NCBI GenBank assembly: GCA_000158155.1
Contig: DS999406.1
Coordinates: forward strand, 266,006-330,005
From: a gamma proteobacterium NOR5-3
GTDB lineage: Bacteria; Pseudomonadota; Gammaproteobacteria; Pseudomonadales; Halieaceae
Reading direction: 5' to 3'
DNA length: 64,000 nt
Under the pieces are notes generated by a model. The model was not told the DNA's origin. It made no database searches and worked only from the letters and a program-made list of their open reading frames with translations. This document shows, piece after piece, positions 34,643 to 43,959 of this stretch. Every line of letters starts with the position of its first letter. Position 1 is the first letter of the stretch. Made by a program: the position numbers and the translations under genes.

Positions 34643-36001
34643 ATGAGTGATCTTGATTTCGATCTGTTTGTCATCGGTGCAGGCTCCGGTGGCGTTCGCG
34701 CAGCGCGCATGGCCGCTGGCTTTGGCGCGCGGGTTGCCATCGCCGAAGACCGGTACATGGGCGGCACCTGCGTAAACGTCGGCTGCGTACCCAAAAAGTT
34801 GTATGTCTACGCCTCGGAGTTCGGCAAGGCCTTTGATGACGCCCGGGAGTTCGGCTGGGACAGCGGTGATCGACACTTTGATTGGAGCACCTTGCGCGAC
34901 AACAAAAAGACCGAGATCGCGCGACTCAATGCCATCTATCGCAACATGCTCGATGGCGCCAATGCCACGCTCATTGACGGACGCGCACGCATCATTGATG
35001 CGAACACCGTTGCGGTCGGTGAGCAGCATTACACCGCCAAGAAAATCCTCATCGCCACTGGTGGCTGGCCCTACAAGCCCGAGTTTGTGGGCAATGACCT
35101 GGCGGTTACCAGCAATGAAATTTTTGATCTGGACAGTTTTCCCAAGCGTCTGCTGATTATCGGCGGCGGATACATCGCGGTGGAATTTGCCGGCATCTTC
35201 AACGGCCTGGGCTCCCGGGTAACCCAGTTGTACCGAGGACCCTTGTTTTTGCGTGGTTTTGACAGCGACATTCGCGCGCATGCCGCCCAGGAGATCCGTA
35301 AAACCGGCGTGGATCTGCGTTTTGAAACCAACATTGTCAGTGCGAAGCGTGTCGCCAATGGTTTAGAGGTCGAACTGACAGACGGCAGCACCATGGAGGT
35401 CGATGCCATTCTCTGCGCTGCAGGGCGGCGGCCGCACCTTGCGGGGCTGGGCCTTGAAAACACCGACGTAAAGCTCACCAAACACGGCTTTATTGAGGTG
35501 GATGAGTACTTCCAAACGGCGGAATCAAGCATCTACGCCCTGGGTGACGTCATCGGCGGCATGGAGCTAACGCCTGTGGCACTGGCAGAGGGCATGTCTT
35601 TCGCCAGACGCCACTATGGCAACATCGAAAAAGATGTGGACTATGACTTCATTCCCACGGCGGTGTTCTGTCAGCCCAACATCGGTACCGTGGGTTTCAC
35701 CGAGAGTGCCGCAGAGATCGAATTCGGCGAGATCACGCTTTACAAGTCCACCTTTAAACCCATGAAGCACACCATCAGCGGGCGCGATGAAAGAACCTTT
35801 ATGAAGCTCATTGTCGACGACGCCACGGATCGCGTGGTGGGCGTTCACATGATGGGCCCGGATGCGGGGGAAATCATTCAGGGCATTGGCATCGCTCTCA
35901 AAGCCGGCGCCACCAAGGCGACCTTCGACAGCACTATCGGCATCCACCCCACTGCTGCCGAAGAGTTCGTCACCATGCGAGAGCCCTGGACCGACGACTA
36001 G
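34643..36001 (+). CDS. gor: Glutathione-disulfide reductase
   Basis: 452 residues. FAD site: DLFVIGAGSGGVRAARMA. The redox disulfide is C43/C48 in GGTCVNVGCVPKK, and NADPH binding is at LLIIGGGYIAVEFAG. The C-terminal His-Glu pair lies in GIHPTAAEEF. The Gor branch is supported by the arginine-containing NADP region (LYRGPLFLRGFD) and by length. It keeps glutathione reduced, which ties in with the Kef-type system at 3.7-6.3 kb. AGGAGG lies 7 bases before the ATG. Confidence 0.93.
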   Translation: MSDLDFDLFVIGAGSGGVRAARMAAGFGARVAIAEDRYMGGTCVNVGCVPKKLYVYASEFGKAFDDAREFGWDSGDRHFDWSTLRDNKKTEIARLNAIYRNMLDGANATLIDGRARIIDANTVAVGEQHYTAKKILIATGGWPYKPEFVGNDLAVTSNEIFDLDSFPKRLLIIGGGYIAVEFAGIFNGLGSRVTQLYRGPLFLRGFDSDIRAHAAQEIRKTGVDLRFETNIVSAKRVANGLEVELTDGSTMEVDAILCAAGRRPHLAGLGLENTDVKLTKHGFIEVDEYFQTAESSIYALGDVIGGMELTPVALAEGMSFARRHYGNIEKDVDYDFIPTAVFCQPNIGTVGFTESAAEIEFGEITLYKSTFKPMKHTISGRDERTFMKLIVDDATDRVVGVHMMGPDAGEIIQGIGIALKAGATKATFDSTIGIHPTAAEEFVTMREPWTDD

Positions 36002-36029
36002 CGAATCAGTCCCGGGTGCCGGTTAACGG

Positions 36030-36794
36030 ATGCAATCAATCGTGGATGTAGAACTGTGGCAACTGGCACTGCTCACGGGCGCGGGCATCATAGCCGGTGC
36101 GCTGAATGTCATAGCCGGCGGCGGCTCGCTGATGACGGTGCCGATTATGCTGTTTCTGGGCCTCTCTGGCCCCGAAGCTAACGGTACTAACCGCATTTCG
36201 ATTATCGCCCAGAACATTGTGGCGGTGCGGACCTTCTTTCGCCGGGGCTTCTCGGAGTTTCGCCTGAGCCTGACACTCTCGGCCGCGGCCATTCCCGGCG
36301 CCATCCTCGGTGCTATGGTGGGCGTTCAACTGGACGGTGAATGGTTCGACCGGGTCCTCGCGATTGTAATGATTGGCGTGCTTGTGTTGATGCAAATGCC
36401 CGGCAAACAACATGACACCGGCGGCATGCCCCTCACCCGAAAGCGTCTCATCCTTGGGCATGTGCTCATGTTTGGCGCGGGCTGTTGGGGCGGCTTCATC
36501 CAGGTGGGCGTGGGCTTCATTCTCATGCCCATATTGCATAGGGTCATGGGTCTGGATCTGGTGCGCACCAATATGCACAAGGTTTTTATCGCGCTGACCT
36601 ACAACCTGTTCGCCATCGTGGTGTTCGCCGCGGCAGTGTCCATTCACTGGCAGTTTGGCCTGGCCCTGGCTGTGGGGAACTCGCTGGGCGGTTACTTCGG
36701 CGCACGCTTCTCGGTACAGGGTGGCGAAGTCTGGATTCGGCGTATCGTAACTGTTGTACTGCTGATCTTTATTGCTAAACTCCTGCTCCCGTAG
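36030..36794 (+). CDS. TauE/SafE family membrane permease
   Basis: 254 residues, eight predicted helices in two halves. The first half has the family motif AGALNVIAGGGSLMTVPIML and GTNRISI; the second repeats it as GGFIQVGVGFILMPIL with RTNMHKVFI. The family exports sulfite, sulfoacetate or other organic anions. It starts 28 bases after gor. A same-size frame on the opposite strand over the same DNA is a shadow. Substrate unknown. Confidence 0.88.
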   Translation: MQSIVDVELWQLALLTGAGIIAGALNVIAGGGSLMTVPIMLFLGLSGPEANGTNRISIIAQNIVAVRTFFRRGFSEFRLSLTLSAAAIPGAILGAMVGVQLDGEWFDRVLAIVMIGVLVLMQMPGKQHDTGGMPLTRKRLILGHVLMFGAGCWGGFIQVGVGFILMPILHRVMGLDLVRTNMHKVFIALTYNLFAIVVFAAAVSIHWQFGLALAVGNSLGGYFGARFSVQGGEVWIRRIVTVVLLIFIAKLLLP

Positions 36795-36845
36795 AGGCAA
36801 GCTCAGATCAGCTTTTATTAATCATCAGCAAGACACTGGAAGGCC

Positions 36846-37792
36846 ATGATCGACGTAGAGTCACTTACTCGGTATTACGGCAAGACCCCCGCGGTTCAAC
36901 AAGTTTCATTCTCTATCGACGAGCGTCAGATCGTCGGACTTCTCGGCCACAACGGCGCAGGCAAGACCACCGTCATGAAAATGCTCAGTGGTTATCTGGA
37001 GCCATCCTCCGGCACCGTGTTGATCGGCGGCAAAGATCTGAGCACCGACGCCCGGGAGATTCAACGACGACTGGGCTATCTCCCGGAAAATCTGCCCATT
37101 TATCCAGAGATGTCCATCGCCGACTATCTGGATTACGCGGCCCACTTGAAAGGCCTCCGCGGTGACGAGAAACGCCGCGCTATTCGTTACAGCGTCGATG
37201 CCACGGAACTGGGTGCGCGCTACTTTGATCCCATCGGACAGCTCTCCCGGGGCTTTAAGCAACGGGTAGGCGTAGCTCAGGCGATCCTTGGGGAGCCCGA
37301 ACTGCTGATTCTGGATGAGCCGGGCAATGGCCTGGATCCCCAGCAAAATGAACACATGCGGGAACTGGTACGGGACTTATCAAGTCGTGCCACGGTCATT
37401 TTATCCACCCACATCATGCAGAGGTGGATGCTCTTTGTGACCGCGTGCTGGTGCTCTCCAACGGCAAGCTGGCACTGGATTCGCCGCTGGCTACGCTGCG
37501 CGAAAGTCGCGACCTGCTGCTGACGGCCAGTGATGAACACGCGGAGCTTGAAACCCTGCTTGCGCGTTTGCCGCAGATCGCTGCGGTGGAATTACTCCAT
37601 GCCGCGGACAACAAGCTGAGCTTCTGCCTGGGCCTGCACGAGACTGCGGCTATGGATACCGCAGCCGGCAATATCAGTCGCACCGTGGTAGAAAGCGGCG
37701 CAAAACTGTATTCCCTCACGCCGCTGCGGCGAGACCTGGAGCATATTTTCCGCCAGGCCGTTCAAGAGACGGGAGCCAGTCATGCAGCCTGA
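36846..37792 (+). pseudogene. Gld-type ABC transporter ATPase, interrupted by a one-base frameshift
   Basis: The ATPase is complete in sequence but in two frames. Frame one (36846 on) has Walker A GHNGAGKTT, signature QLSRGFKQRVG and Walker B LLILDEPGNGLDPQQNE, up to the switch histidine in LSTHIMQ. At 37421 the normal continuation EVDALCDRVLVLSNGKLAL is found in the -1 frame and runs to 37792. One G seems missing (CAGAGGTGG for CAGGAGGTGG). Without the shift the product ends at 37523 with a wrong tail. It would energise the permease gene at 37782. A real mutation or a sequence error is possible; the rest is intact. Confidence 0.8.
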
Positions 37793-40631
37793 TCGCGTGT
37801 TGTCTCGAGTCGCCCGCAAAGAGCTACAACTGTTCTTTGCCTCCCCGGTCGCCTGGTTGTTCCTGGCCAGCTTTATGGCGATCTGCCTGTTTGTATTCTT
37901 TTGGGTAGAGGCGTTCTTCGCACGGAACATTGCCGACGTTCGCCCGCTGTTTGAGTGGATGCCGCTGTTGCTGATCTTTCTCAGCGCAGCGCTGACCATG
38001 CGCAGCTGGAGTGAGGAGCGCCGCAGCGGCACGCTGGAGCACGTGCTGACACTGCCGGTGCCCCTCTGGCAGTTCGTGATCGGTAAGTTCATCGCCTGCG
38101 CCATGGTTCTGGCCATCGCTCTGACGGCCACACTCTTGCTACCCATTACCGTCAGCAGTATTGCGACTCTGGACTGGGGCCCGGTATTTGCCGGATATCT
38201 GGCGGCTTTTCTACTCGGCTGCAGCTACCTGGCAGTGGGTCTTTTTGTCTCTTCTCGTACCGATAACGCCATCGTCAGCCTCATGGGCAGTGTCGCCGTC
38301 TGCGGCCTGCTGTATCTTCTGGGCAGTGATCTTTTGCTGGGGTTCTTTGGTGGAAACGCCGCCGAGATACTGCGCCTGCTGGGATCCGGATCCCGCTTCG
38401 AGAGCATTACCCGCGGCGTTATCGACCTTCGGGACCTGTATTACTACCTCGCTGTTACCGCCGCCTTTCTTGCCCTGAACATCTATGCCCTGGAGCGCGG
38501 CCGCTGGTCGCAGCAGGCCCGTGCCCGACATCGTGCCTGGCGTCTGGGCATATCGCTGGTGATATGCAATCTGATCCTGGGTGGGCTGTGGTTACAGAAA
38601 CTTCCCTATCTGCGCACCGACGTTACCCAGGGCAAGCTCTACTCGCTGTCCGAACCCAGTGAAACACTGCTGTCACAGCTGGAGGAGCCCCTTCTGATCC
38701 GCGGTTACTTCAGTGAGCGCTCACATCCCCTGCTCGCGCCATTGGTGCCCCAGCTTCGAGATCTGCTGCGGGAATACGCGGTAGCCGGCGAAGGCAACGT
38801 ACGGGTGGAGTTTGTCGACCCGGCACAGGATGGCGCCGCAGAAAAAGAGGCCAATGAGGAATACAACATTCAGGCGACGCCCTTCCAGGTCGCCGACCGC
38901 TACCAATCGTCTCTGGTGAATGCTTATTTCAATGTATTGGTGCAGTACGGCGATGAAGACGAAGTACTGGGTTTCTCGGACTTTATAGAAGTTAAAACCG
39001 CGATAGAGGGTCAACCCGAGGTACTGCTGCGTAACCCCGAGTTTGATGTCACCCGGGCTATCCGCGACGTCTTATATCGTTATCGCAGCGGTGGCGAGTT
39101 GTTTGATCAAATCAGCAAGCCCGTGACGCTGCGCGCCTATGTATCGAGCGACAGCCGGCTTCCTGACTTGCTGGTGGACTATCGCGACTCCATCCGCGCT
39201 ACAGCCGAAGCACTGATACCCCGGTCCCAGAACAAGTTTGCGATCGAATTCATTGAGCCAGAGGCGAACGGCGGCGCCGAATCAGATCGCATTCTTGATG
39301 AATGGGGTTTTCAACCCATGGTCACAGCATTGGGCGACGAAAATCAGTTTTACTTTTACCTGACGCTGGAAGACGACCACCAGGTAATCCAGCTTCCCAC
39401 CGGGGGCTTCGATCCTTCGGATTTTGAGGACGCGCTCGAGGCCGGTTTGCGACGCTTCGCCAGCGGCTTTACGCGCACCGTAGCACTGGCACTGCCTGCG
39501 AGCAGCCAGGGTCAATACGGCAGGGCACCTCAAGGCCATAGCTTTGGCACACTGCAACAGGTGATCAGCCAGGATCACAGTATCGTGATGGAGGATCTTG
39601 CCGATGGCAGCGTCGATTCCAGCGCAGATTTGCTCATAGTGATAGCTCCCGAGGCGCTGGACACCCCATCGCTGTTCGCTATGGATCAATACTTCATGAG
39701 CGGCGGCACGGTGATTGTGGTCAGTTCACCCCGCTCTATCGAAACCATGGGAACAGAGCTGAGATTGCGCAACGTCGATAGCGGCCTGACGGGTTGGCTT
39801 TCGCATCAGGGCATCAGCATCGAAGAGACAGTGATCCTCGATGAACGACAGTCGACGTTTCCATTACCGGTAGTGCGGAAAGTAGGCGCCTACGAATTTC
39901 GCGACATGCAGTTTGTGGACTATCCCTACCTGCTGGACATTCGTGATGATGGGCTGAATGCCGAGCACCCTATCACTCAGGGCTTACCCAACCTGACCGT
40001 GGGCTGGGCGTCGCCACTGAGTATTGAATTGCGCCCGGGGATCACCAGCCAGACACTCCTGAGCAGCTCGGATAAGGCCTGGGTCTCGGATGCCAGTAAT
40101 GTCATGCCCAGCTTGGATGACGCCGGCCAAAGCAGCTTTCGTGGAGCTGGAAAAAGCCGCCGGCGCGCGACCATCGGCGTAATGCTTCAAGGCGAATTCA
40201 CCAGCTACTTTGATCAGGTGCCCGAAGCACCGGGCGCGGGTGATCAGGCTGATGATGCAAAGGTCGAGGCCCCGAGTTCCACCTTGATCAGCAAGTCGCC
40301 CGACTCTACAAGACTGATTCTTGTGAGCTCCAATGACTTTGCCAGCGACCAGGTGCTTAGCGGCATCATCGCTGCATCGGGCACGCAGTATTTTGGACCT
40401 CTTGAGTTTCTTCTGAACGCCATAGACTGGGCCCTGGAAGACAGCAGCCTTATGAACATCCGCTCCCGGGCGCATTTCAATCGCACCTTGCCGTCCTTGC
40501 CGCAGAACACCCAGGCGTCTATTGAATACGGTAATTACGGCGCCGCCTTACTGTTCCTGCTATTGATCTATGGCCTGTGGCGATTGCTTGGAAGACGACG
40601 GGAAGTGCAGCTACGCGAGGTGCTCCTATGA
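37782..40631 (+). CDS. GldF-GldG-like fusion: ABC permease plus periplasmic substrate domain
   Basis: 949 residues. Residues 1-245 are an ABC-2 type permease with six helices (starts RVLSRVARKELQLFFASP; SWSEERRSGTLEHVLTLPV). After a helix near 255-270 comes a ~640-residue periplasmic GldG-like region (YLRTDVTQGKLYSLSEPS; DLLIVIAPEALDTPS; LLDIRDDGLNAEHPI), then a last helix at 920-940 (YGAALLFLLLIYGLWRLLGRR). In Bacteroidetes GldF and GldG are separate gliding proteins; fused forms occur in proteobacteria without gliding, with unknown substrate. It overlaps the ATPase end by 11 bases and the DUF4340 start by 4. Confidence 0.87.
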   Translation: MQPDRVLSRVARKELQLFFASPVAWLFLASFMAICLFVFFWVEAFFARNIADVRPLFEWMPLLLIFLSAALTMRSWSEERRSGTLEHVLTLPVPLWQFVIGKFIACAMVLAIALTATLLLPITVSSIATLDWGPVFAGYLAAFLLGCSYLAVGLFVSSRTDNAIVSLMGSVAVCGLLYLLGSDLLLGFFGGNAAEILRLLGSGSRFESITRGVIDLRDLYYYLAVTAAFLALNIYALERGRWSQQARARHRAWRLGISLVICNLILGGLWLQKLPYLRTDVTQGKLYSLSEPSETLLSQLEEPLLIRGYFSERSHPLLAPLVPQLRDLLREYAVAGEGNVRVEFVDPAQDGAAEKEANEEYNIQATPFQVADRYQSSLVNAYFNVLVQYGDEDEVLGFSDFIEVKTAIEGQPEVLLRNPEFDVTRAIRDVLYRYRSGGELFDQISKPVTLRAYVSSDSRLPDLLVDYRDSIRATAEALIPRSQNKFAIEFIEPEANGGAESDRILDEWGFQPMVTALGDENQFYFYLTLEDDHQVIQLPTGGFDPSDFEDALEAGLRRFASGFTRTVALALPASSQGQYGRAPQGHSFGTLQQVISQDHSIVMEDLADGSVDSSADLLIVIAPEALDTPSLFAMDQYFMSGGTVIVVSSPRSIETMGTELRLRNVDSGLTGWLSHQGISIEETVILDERQSTFPLPVVRKVGAYEFRDMQFVDYPYLLDIRDDGLNAEHPITQGLPNLTVGWASPLSIELRPGITSQTLLSSSDKAWVSDASNVMPSLDDAGQSSFRGAGKSRRRATIGVMLQGEFTSYFDQVPEAPGAGDQADDAKVEAPSSTLISKSPDSTRLILVSSNDFASDQVLSGIIAASGTQYFGPLEFLLNAIDWALEDSSLMNIRSRAHFNRTLPSLPQNTQASIEYGNYGAALLFLLLIYGLWRLLGRRREVQLREVLL

Positions 40632-41506
40632 TGCTGCGTGTGCTCACGGTGCTCTTTGTGGCACAGCTCGCTCTGGTAGCAGTGCTTTACTGGCCCGCGG
40701 GAGAAGCGCCCACAAGCAGAGAGTCCCTGATCACCGGTGTCACCGCGGACGCCGTGGATCGTGTGGAGCTGTCAAACAACGACGGTGCCACACTGGTGCT
40801 GGTGCGCGACGCACAGGACTGGCGCCTGGACCTGGGCTTCCCTGCCGACAAGAACAAGGTGAACGCGCTACTTGGGGTGCTTCTTGACGAGGATCCGGGA
40901 TTTCCCATTGCCGATAGCGGCACAGCCGCCACGCGCTTTGAGGTGTCACAGACGAACTTCCAGCGCAAAATCACACTGCGTAGCGCTGGCGCACAAGCCA
41001 CCGCTTATCTGGGGAGCTCCCCGGGACTGCGCAAAATACACGCGCGAAGCGAGAGTGAAAACGCCGTATTTGTGCTGCCCTTTAGTAGCATCGATGCTCC
41101 CGTCGATATCGACAGCTGGTTAGATACGCGGCTCCTGGCACAGCAGGCGCTATCGGCATTTTCGCTCTACGGTGTGGAGTATGTGCTCAAGGATGGCCGC
41201 TGGTCACGCAGTGACAATCAGGACTCCGACGAAGACAAAGTAACAGCGCTGACTCAGGTGCTGGCTAATTTGCAAATCAGCGGCCTTGTTGATTCCGCGG
41301 ATGACGATGCTGCCAGCGCAGGCGAAGCACTGCGAATGACCATGGGCAGCGATGAGCAACGCAGCCAACTAGCCGTGCTGCACAATCCTGACTCTGATCG
41401 TTACTACCTGCAAAGCGAACGCTATGGAGAGATTTTCAGTACCAGTGCTTTTGATGCAGAGCGTCTTATCGAGGCCGCGTCGGCTTTGCTTGAAGATCAC
41501 CGCTAA
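40628..41506 (+). CDS. DUF4340 domain protein, partner of the Gld-like ABC transporter
   Basis: 292 residues from the ATG at 40628, which overlaps the previous stop (ATGATG). One N-terminal helix (VLTVLFVAQLALVAVLYW) is followed by a periplasmic part with two DUF4340-like repeats: DAVDRVELSNNDGATLVLVRDAQDWRL and a second near 185-260. DUF4340 genes regularly follow GldFG-type genes, so the three genes are one machine. What it moves is unknown; cell-envelope polymer or lipoprotein transport is a guess. Confidence 0.83.
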   Translation: MMLRVLTVLFVAQLALVAVLYWPAGEAPTSRESLITGVTADAVDRVELSNNDGATLVLVRDAQDWRLDLGFPADKNKVNALLGVLLDEDPGFPIADSGTAATRFEVSQTNFQRKITLRSAGAQATAYLGSSPGLRKIHARSESENAVFVLPFSSIDAPVDIDSWLDTRLLAQQALSAFSLYGVEYVLKDGRWSRSDNQDSDEDKVTALTQVLANLQISGLVDSADDDAASAGEALRMTMGSDEQRSQLAVLHNPDSDRYYLQSERYGEIFSTSAFDAERLIEAASALLEDHR

Positions 41507-41547
41507 GCCTGGGGTGCATGGCCTGAACTCCTGACAATTATTCAGAC

Positions 41548-41958
41548 TCAGCCATCAGCTCTGCCAGTCAGCGTGAAGGCTCTGCCCTCCTCCTGCAGTG
41601 ACTTGACGTTGCGGTTGTGGCAGTCGGCGAGGTTGGCGCCGTTGATAATGCCCGCGTCGCTTACCAGCAGCACGACCGGATCGGATGTCAGGGTCTTGTA
41701 TAAGGTCGTGCCATCAGACATGCGGGCGCTGACGTAGTAAACCAGCTGTTCCCAGGGGAGCACGCCCGTTGGGTCCTTCACCGAACAGACAATCGCATCG
41801 GGCTTGCCAGGCATGATCTCGGCCTGCGCGGTGAGCGACGGCAGCATCAGCGCCAAGAGCGCTGCGCCGTGAAACGAGATCCAATGCGCTCTGGATAGCG
41901 CTTCGCAGTACCGTCTCGGTTTGTTCCTGGTCGCTACTATCTCGCGGCGAAGAAGCAT
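41548..41958 (-). CDS. Small secreted protein, unknown
   Basis: 136 residues from the ATG at 41958, supported by AGGA about 10 bases upstream. After a basic start comes a signal peptide (GAALLALMLPSLTAQAE). The mature ~90 residues have two Cys (CSVKDPTG and ADCHNRNV) that could form a disulfide, and a beta-rich pattern (EQLVYYVSARMSDGTTLYKTL). I do not recognise a family. It is divergent from the transglutaminase-like gene across about 190 bases in which I see no further gene. Confidence 0.6.
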   Translation of the reverse strand: MLLRREIVATRNKPRRYCEALSRAHWISFHGAALLALMLPSLTAQAEIMPGKPDAIVCSVKDPTGVLPWEQLVYYVSARMSDGTTLYKTLTSDPVVLLVSDAGIINGANLADCHNRNVKSLQEEGRAFTLTGRADG

Positions 41959-42150
41959 GTGTCTGGTCCTGTATGAAATCCACGGGGAAGGGCGGTATCG
42001 TACTCTCGGCAACCGCCTGTAAACAATCGGCTATCGCCTGCCGCGTGCTAAGGTCCACACCGCTCGCTCGGTAAATCCAGCAATAGGTCGCATATCGCGG
42101 CGGGCTTGGCAAAACGTTACCCTGTTGCCGCACCCATAGTGGAGACAACC

Positions 42151-42801
42151 ATGACCTCCGACCCACAAACCCTGTCCCCAACCTGGTTCCTCGATAGCGA
42201 TAGTGATGCGGTACGGCGCTACGCATCGCTGGCCGCTGGGGACACTCAGGATACGGTCGCCGTAGCCGAAAAACTGTTTTACGCAGTACGTGACGGTATT
42301 CGCTACGACCCTTATCAGGTCTCTCGCGACCCTGCAGCCTACCGCGCCAGCGCTATTGCTGCAGGCAGCAGTAACTGGTGTGTACCCAAGTCCGTACTAC
42401 TGACTGCTTGCGCTCGCGCTCGCGGCATCCCCGCGCGCCTGGGTTTTGCTGATGTGCTCAACCACCTGACCAGCGACAAGCTCAGCGAGAGCATGGGTAC
42501 GGACCTTTTTGCCTGGCATGGCTATGCCGAACTTTGGCTAAACGGAAGCTGGGTAAAGCTATCCACCGCCTTTAACATCGAACTTTGCGAGCGCTTTGGC
42601 GTTGCGCCTCTGGAGTTCGATGCGGTGCACGGCGCCCTGATGCACCCCTACGACACCAGCGGCCGTCGGCACATGGAGTATGTACGCGAGCGCGGCAGTT
42701 TCAACGACCTGCCTCTGGAGGCAATATTTAAAACCTTCGACGAGGTGTATCCTGCGATAGCAGCGCCGGAGGCTGTTCAGGATAGAGCCTTTCATGAGTG
42801 A
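42151..42801 (+). CDS. Transglutaminase-like (Tgl superfamily) protein
   Basis: 216 residues from the ATG at 42151, with GGAGA 7 bases upstream. The papain-like core has C77 in SSNWCVPKSVLLTACARARGI and H123 in FAWHGYAELWL. The third residue of the classic triad falls in WVKLSTAFN, where no Asp is seen; this variant occurs in a bacterial subgroup. There is no signal peptide. Likely a cytoplasmic cysteine protease, amidase or transferase of unknown substrate. Confidence 0.83.
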   Translation: MTSDPQTLSPTWFLDSDSDAVRRYASLAAGDTQDTVAVAEKLFYAVRDGIRYDPYQVSRDPAAYRASAIAAGSSNWCVPKSVLLTACARARGIPARLGFADVLNHLTSDKLSESMGTDLFAWHGYAELWLNGSWVKLSTAFNIELCERFGVAPLEFDAVHGALMHPYDTSGRRHMEYVRERGSFNDLPLEAIFKTFDEVYPAIAAPEAVQDRAFHE

Positions 42802-43035
42802 GCAAGAAAGTTAGTGCGTCAGAGGATGCGGAGTTGACTATAGGGCTAGGTCGAGTTTCCTTTAACTTGCTCGCGCTTAAGCTTCGTGATTATTCCCTTT
42901 AAATCGAATAAGGTTTGAAACCGAAATTGCAGTTATCGGTCTTAAAAATCAACGTCTAAACGCTCGCTAGCGGTCAAATTACAAGCCGGCACGCAACGGG
43001 AAGCTAACGTTTGGATCAAAAATCTAAGGGTTCTA
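42802..43035. other. AT-richer gap without a gene
   Basis: A 234-base gap that is visibly richer in A and T than the flanking operons. It marks the left edge of the methyltransferase insertion. I see no RNA gene, clear terminator or mobile-element end in it. Confidence 0.5.
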
Positions 43036-43860
43036 ATGAACGAATTTATACGGCAACCAGTCGCGAGTCTTCTGAGAACACTGAGACTTCTTGATGCCGC
43101 TGACCGTGTCCTGCTTGCCCGTGACCAACAGCGCAACGCGAAACTGAACAGGCAGTTCAAGATTGATAATCCGGAGTTTGCCTTACCCCCCGATTTGTTG
43201 GCCTTTGAAGCCTACAACACAACTAGCGCAGAGCATTACCAAAAAATCGGCTTTGACGTTGCGAGCGCCATTGGCGACAGCATTAATAGCTACGTCAATC
43301 AGCAAAATGGCCTACACATAATGGAATGGGGTTGTGGCCCTGCACGCGTAATCAGACATCTGAAGCCACTGATCCGCTCGAGCGATAGCATTATTATTGG
43401 CACTGACTACAATAGAGACACGATAGATTGGTGCCAATCTGCGATACCTGACCTCAAATTTATTCTCAATGAAGCAATGCCGCCTATTTCCTATGCGGAC
43501 AGTAGTTTCGATGCGATCTATGCAGTTTCGGTATTCACTCACCTTTCCGAAGACGCACAAAACGCTTGGATACAGGAGATACGACGCCTACTAAAACCCG
43601 GTGGTATTTTTATATTCACCACTCACGGTAAGAGCCGGCTGCACAAACTAATAGGGCCACAACGCGCTGCTTTTGAAGCCGGACAGCTTGTAACAAAGGG
43701 ACACTATCGCGTCGGGAAAAAACATTACCTTGCCTATCACCCTACAGACTACGTGAGAAACCAAATGATGAAAGGGTTCGACGTTCTCGAGTTCCAGGCG
43801 GATGATGCCAGGAACAAAATAGGGCAGGACAAATGGGTTGTGCGCGTTTTGAACAGCTAA
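43036..43860 (+). CDS. Class I SAM-dependent methyltransferase, possibly acquired by transfer
   Basis: 274 residues. Motif I is MEWGCGPARVIRHLKP, acidic ribose-binding GTDYNRDTI follows, and motif IV/post-I is FDAIYAVSVFTHL with LLKPGGIFIFTTHGK. This is a Methyltransf_11/25 type with an N-terminal helical extension of ~75 residues. The substrate is unknown; similar proteins methylate polysaccharide or lipid parts. Codon use is different: many ATA, AGA and TTA-type codons and lower GC than its neighbours, with AT-rich flanks on both sides. It sits alone between unrelated genes. AAGGG lies 5 bases before the ATG. Confidence 0.85.
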   Translation: MNEFIRQPVASLLRTLRLLDAADRVLLARDQQRNAKLNRQFKIDNPEFALPPDLLAFEAYNTTSAEHYQKIGFDVASAIGDSINSYVNQQNGLHIMEWGCGPARVIRHLKPLIRSSDSIIIGTDYNRDTIDWCQSAIPDLKFILNEAMPPISYADSSFDAIYAVSVFTHLSEDAQNAWIQEIRRLLKPGGIFIFTTHGKSRLHKLIGPQRAAFEAGQLVTKGHYRVGKKHYLAYHPTDYVRNQMMKGFDVLEFQADDARNKIGQDKWVVRVLNS

Positions 43861-43959
43861 CCTGAAACCCATCTACTATTTGGTAAAAACCATTGGTATC
43901 TAGAGATCGGCCTCAGGTTGATACTTAAGTGCGTGCTCGGTTTACAGCAGCAGTGCCTG

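Noticed and set aside
36036..36800. A 254-codon open frame on the minus strand opposite the TauE-type permease
   Set aside because: Same length and place as the permease gene; its translation is low-complexity (rich in His, Gln and Ala), without helices or motifs. It is a shadow of a GC-rich gene.
37405..37430. Programmed -1 ribosomal frameshift in the ABC ATPase gene
   Set aside because: No slippery heptamer (X XXY YYZ) at the junction and no obvious stimulatory structure. A one-base deletion or sequence error is simpler.
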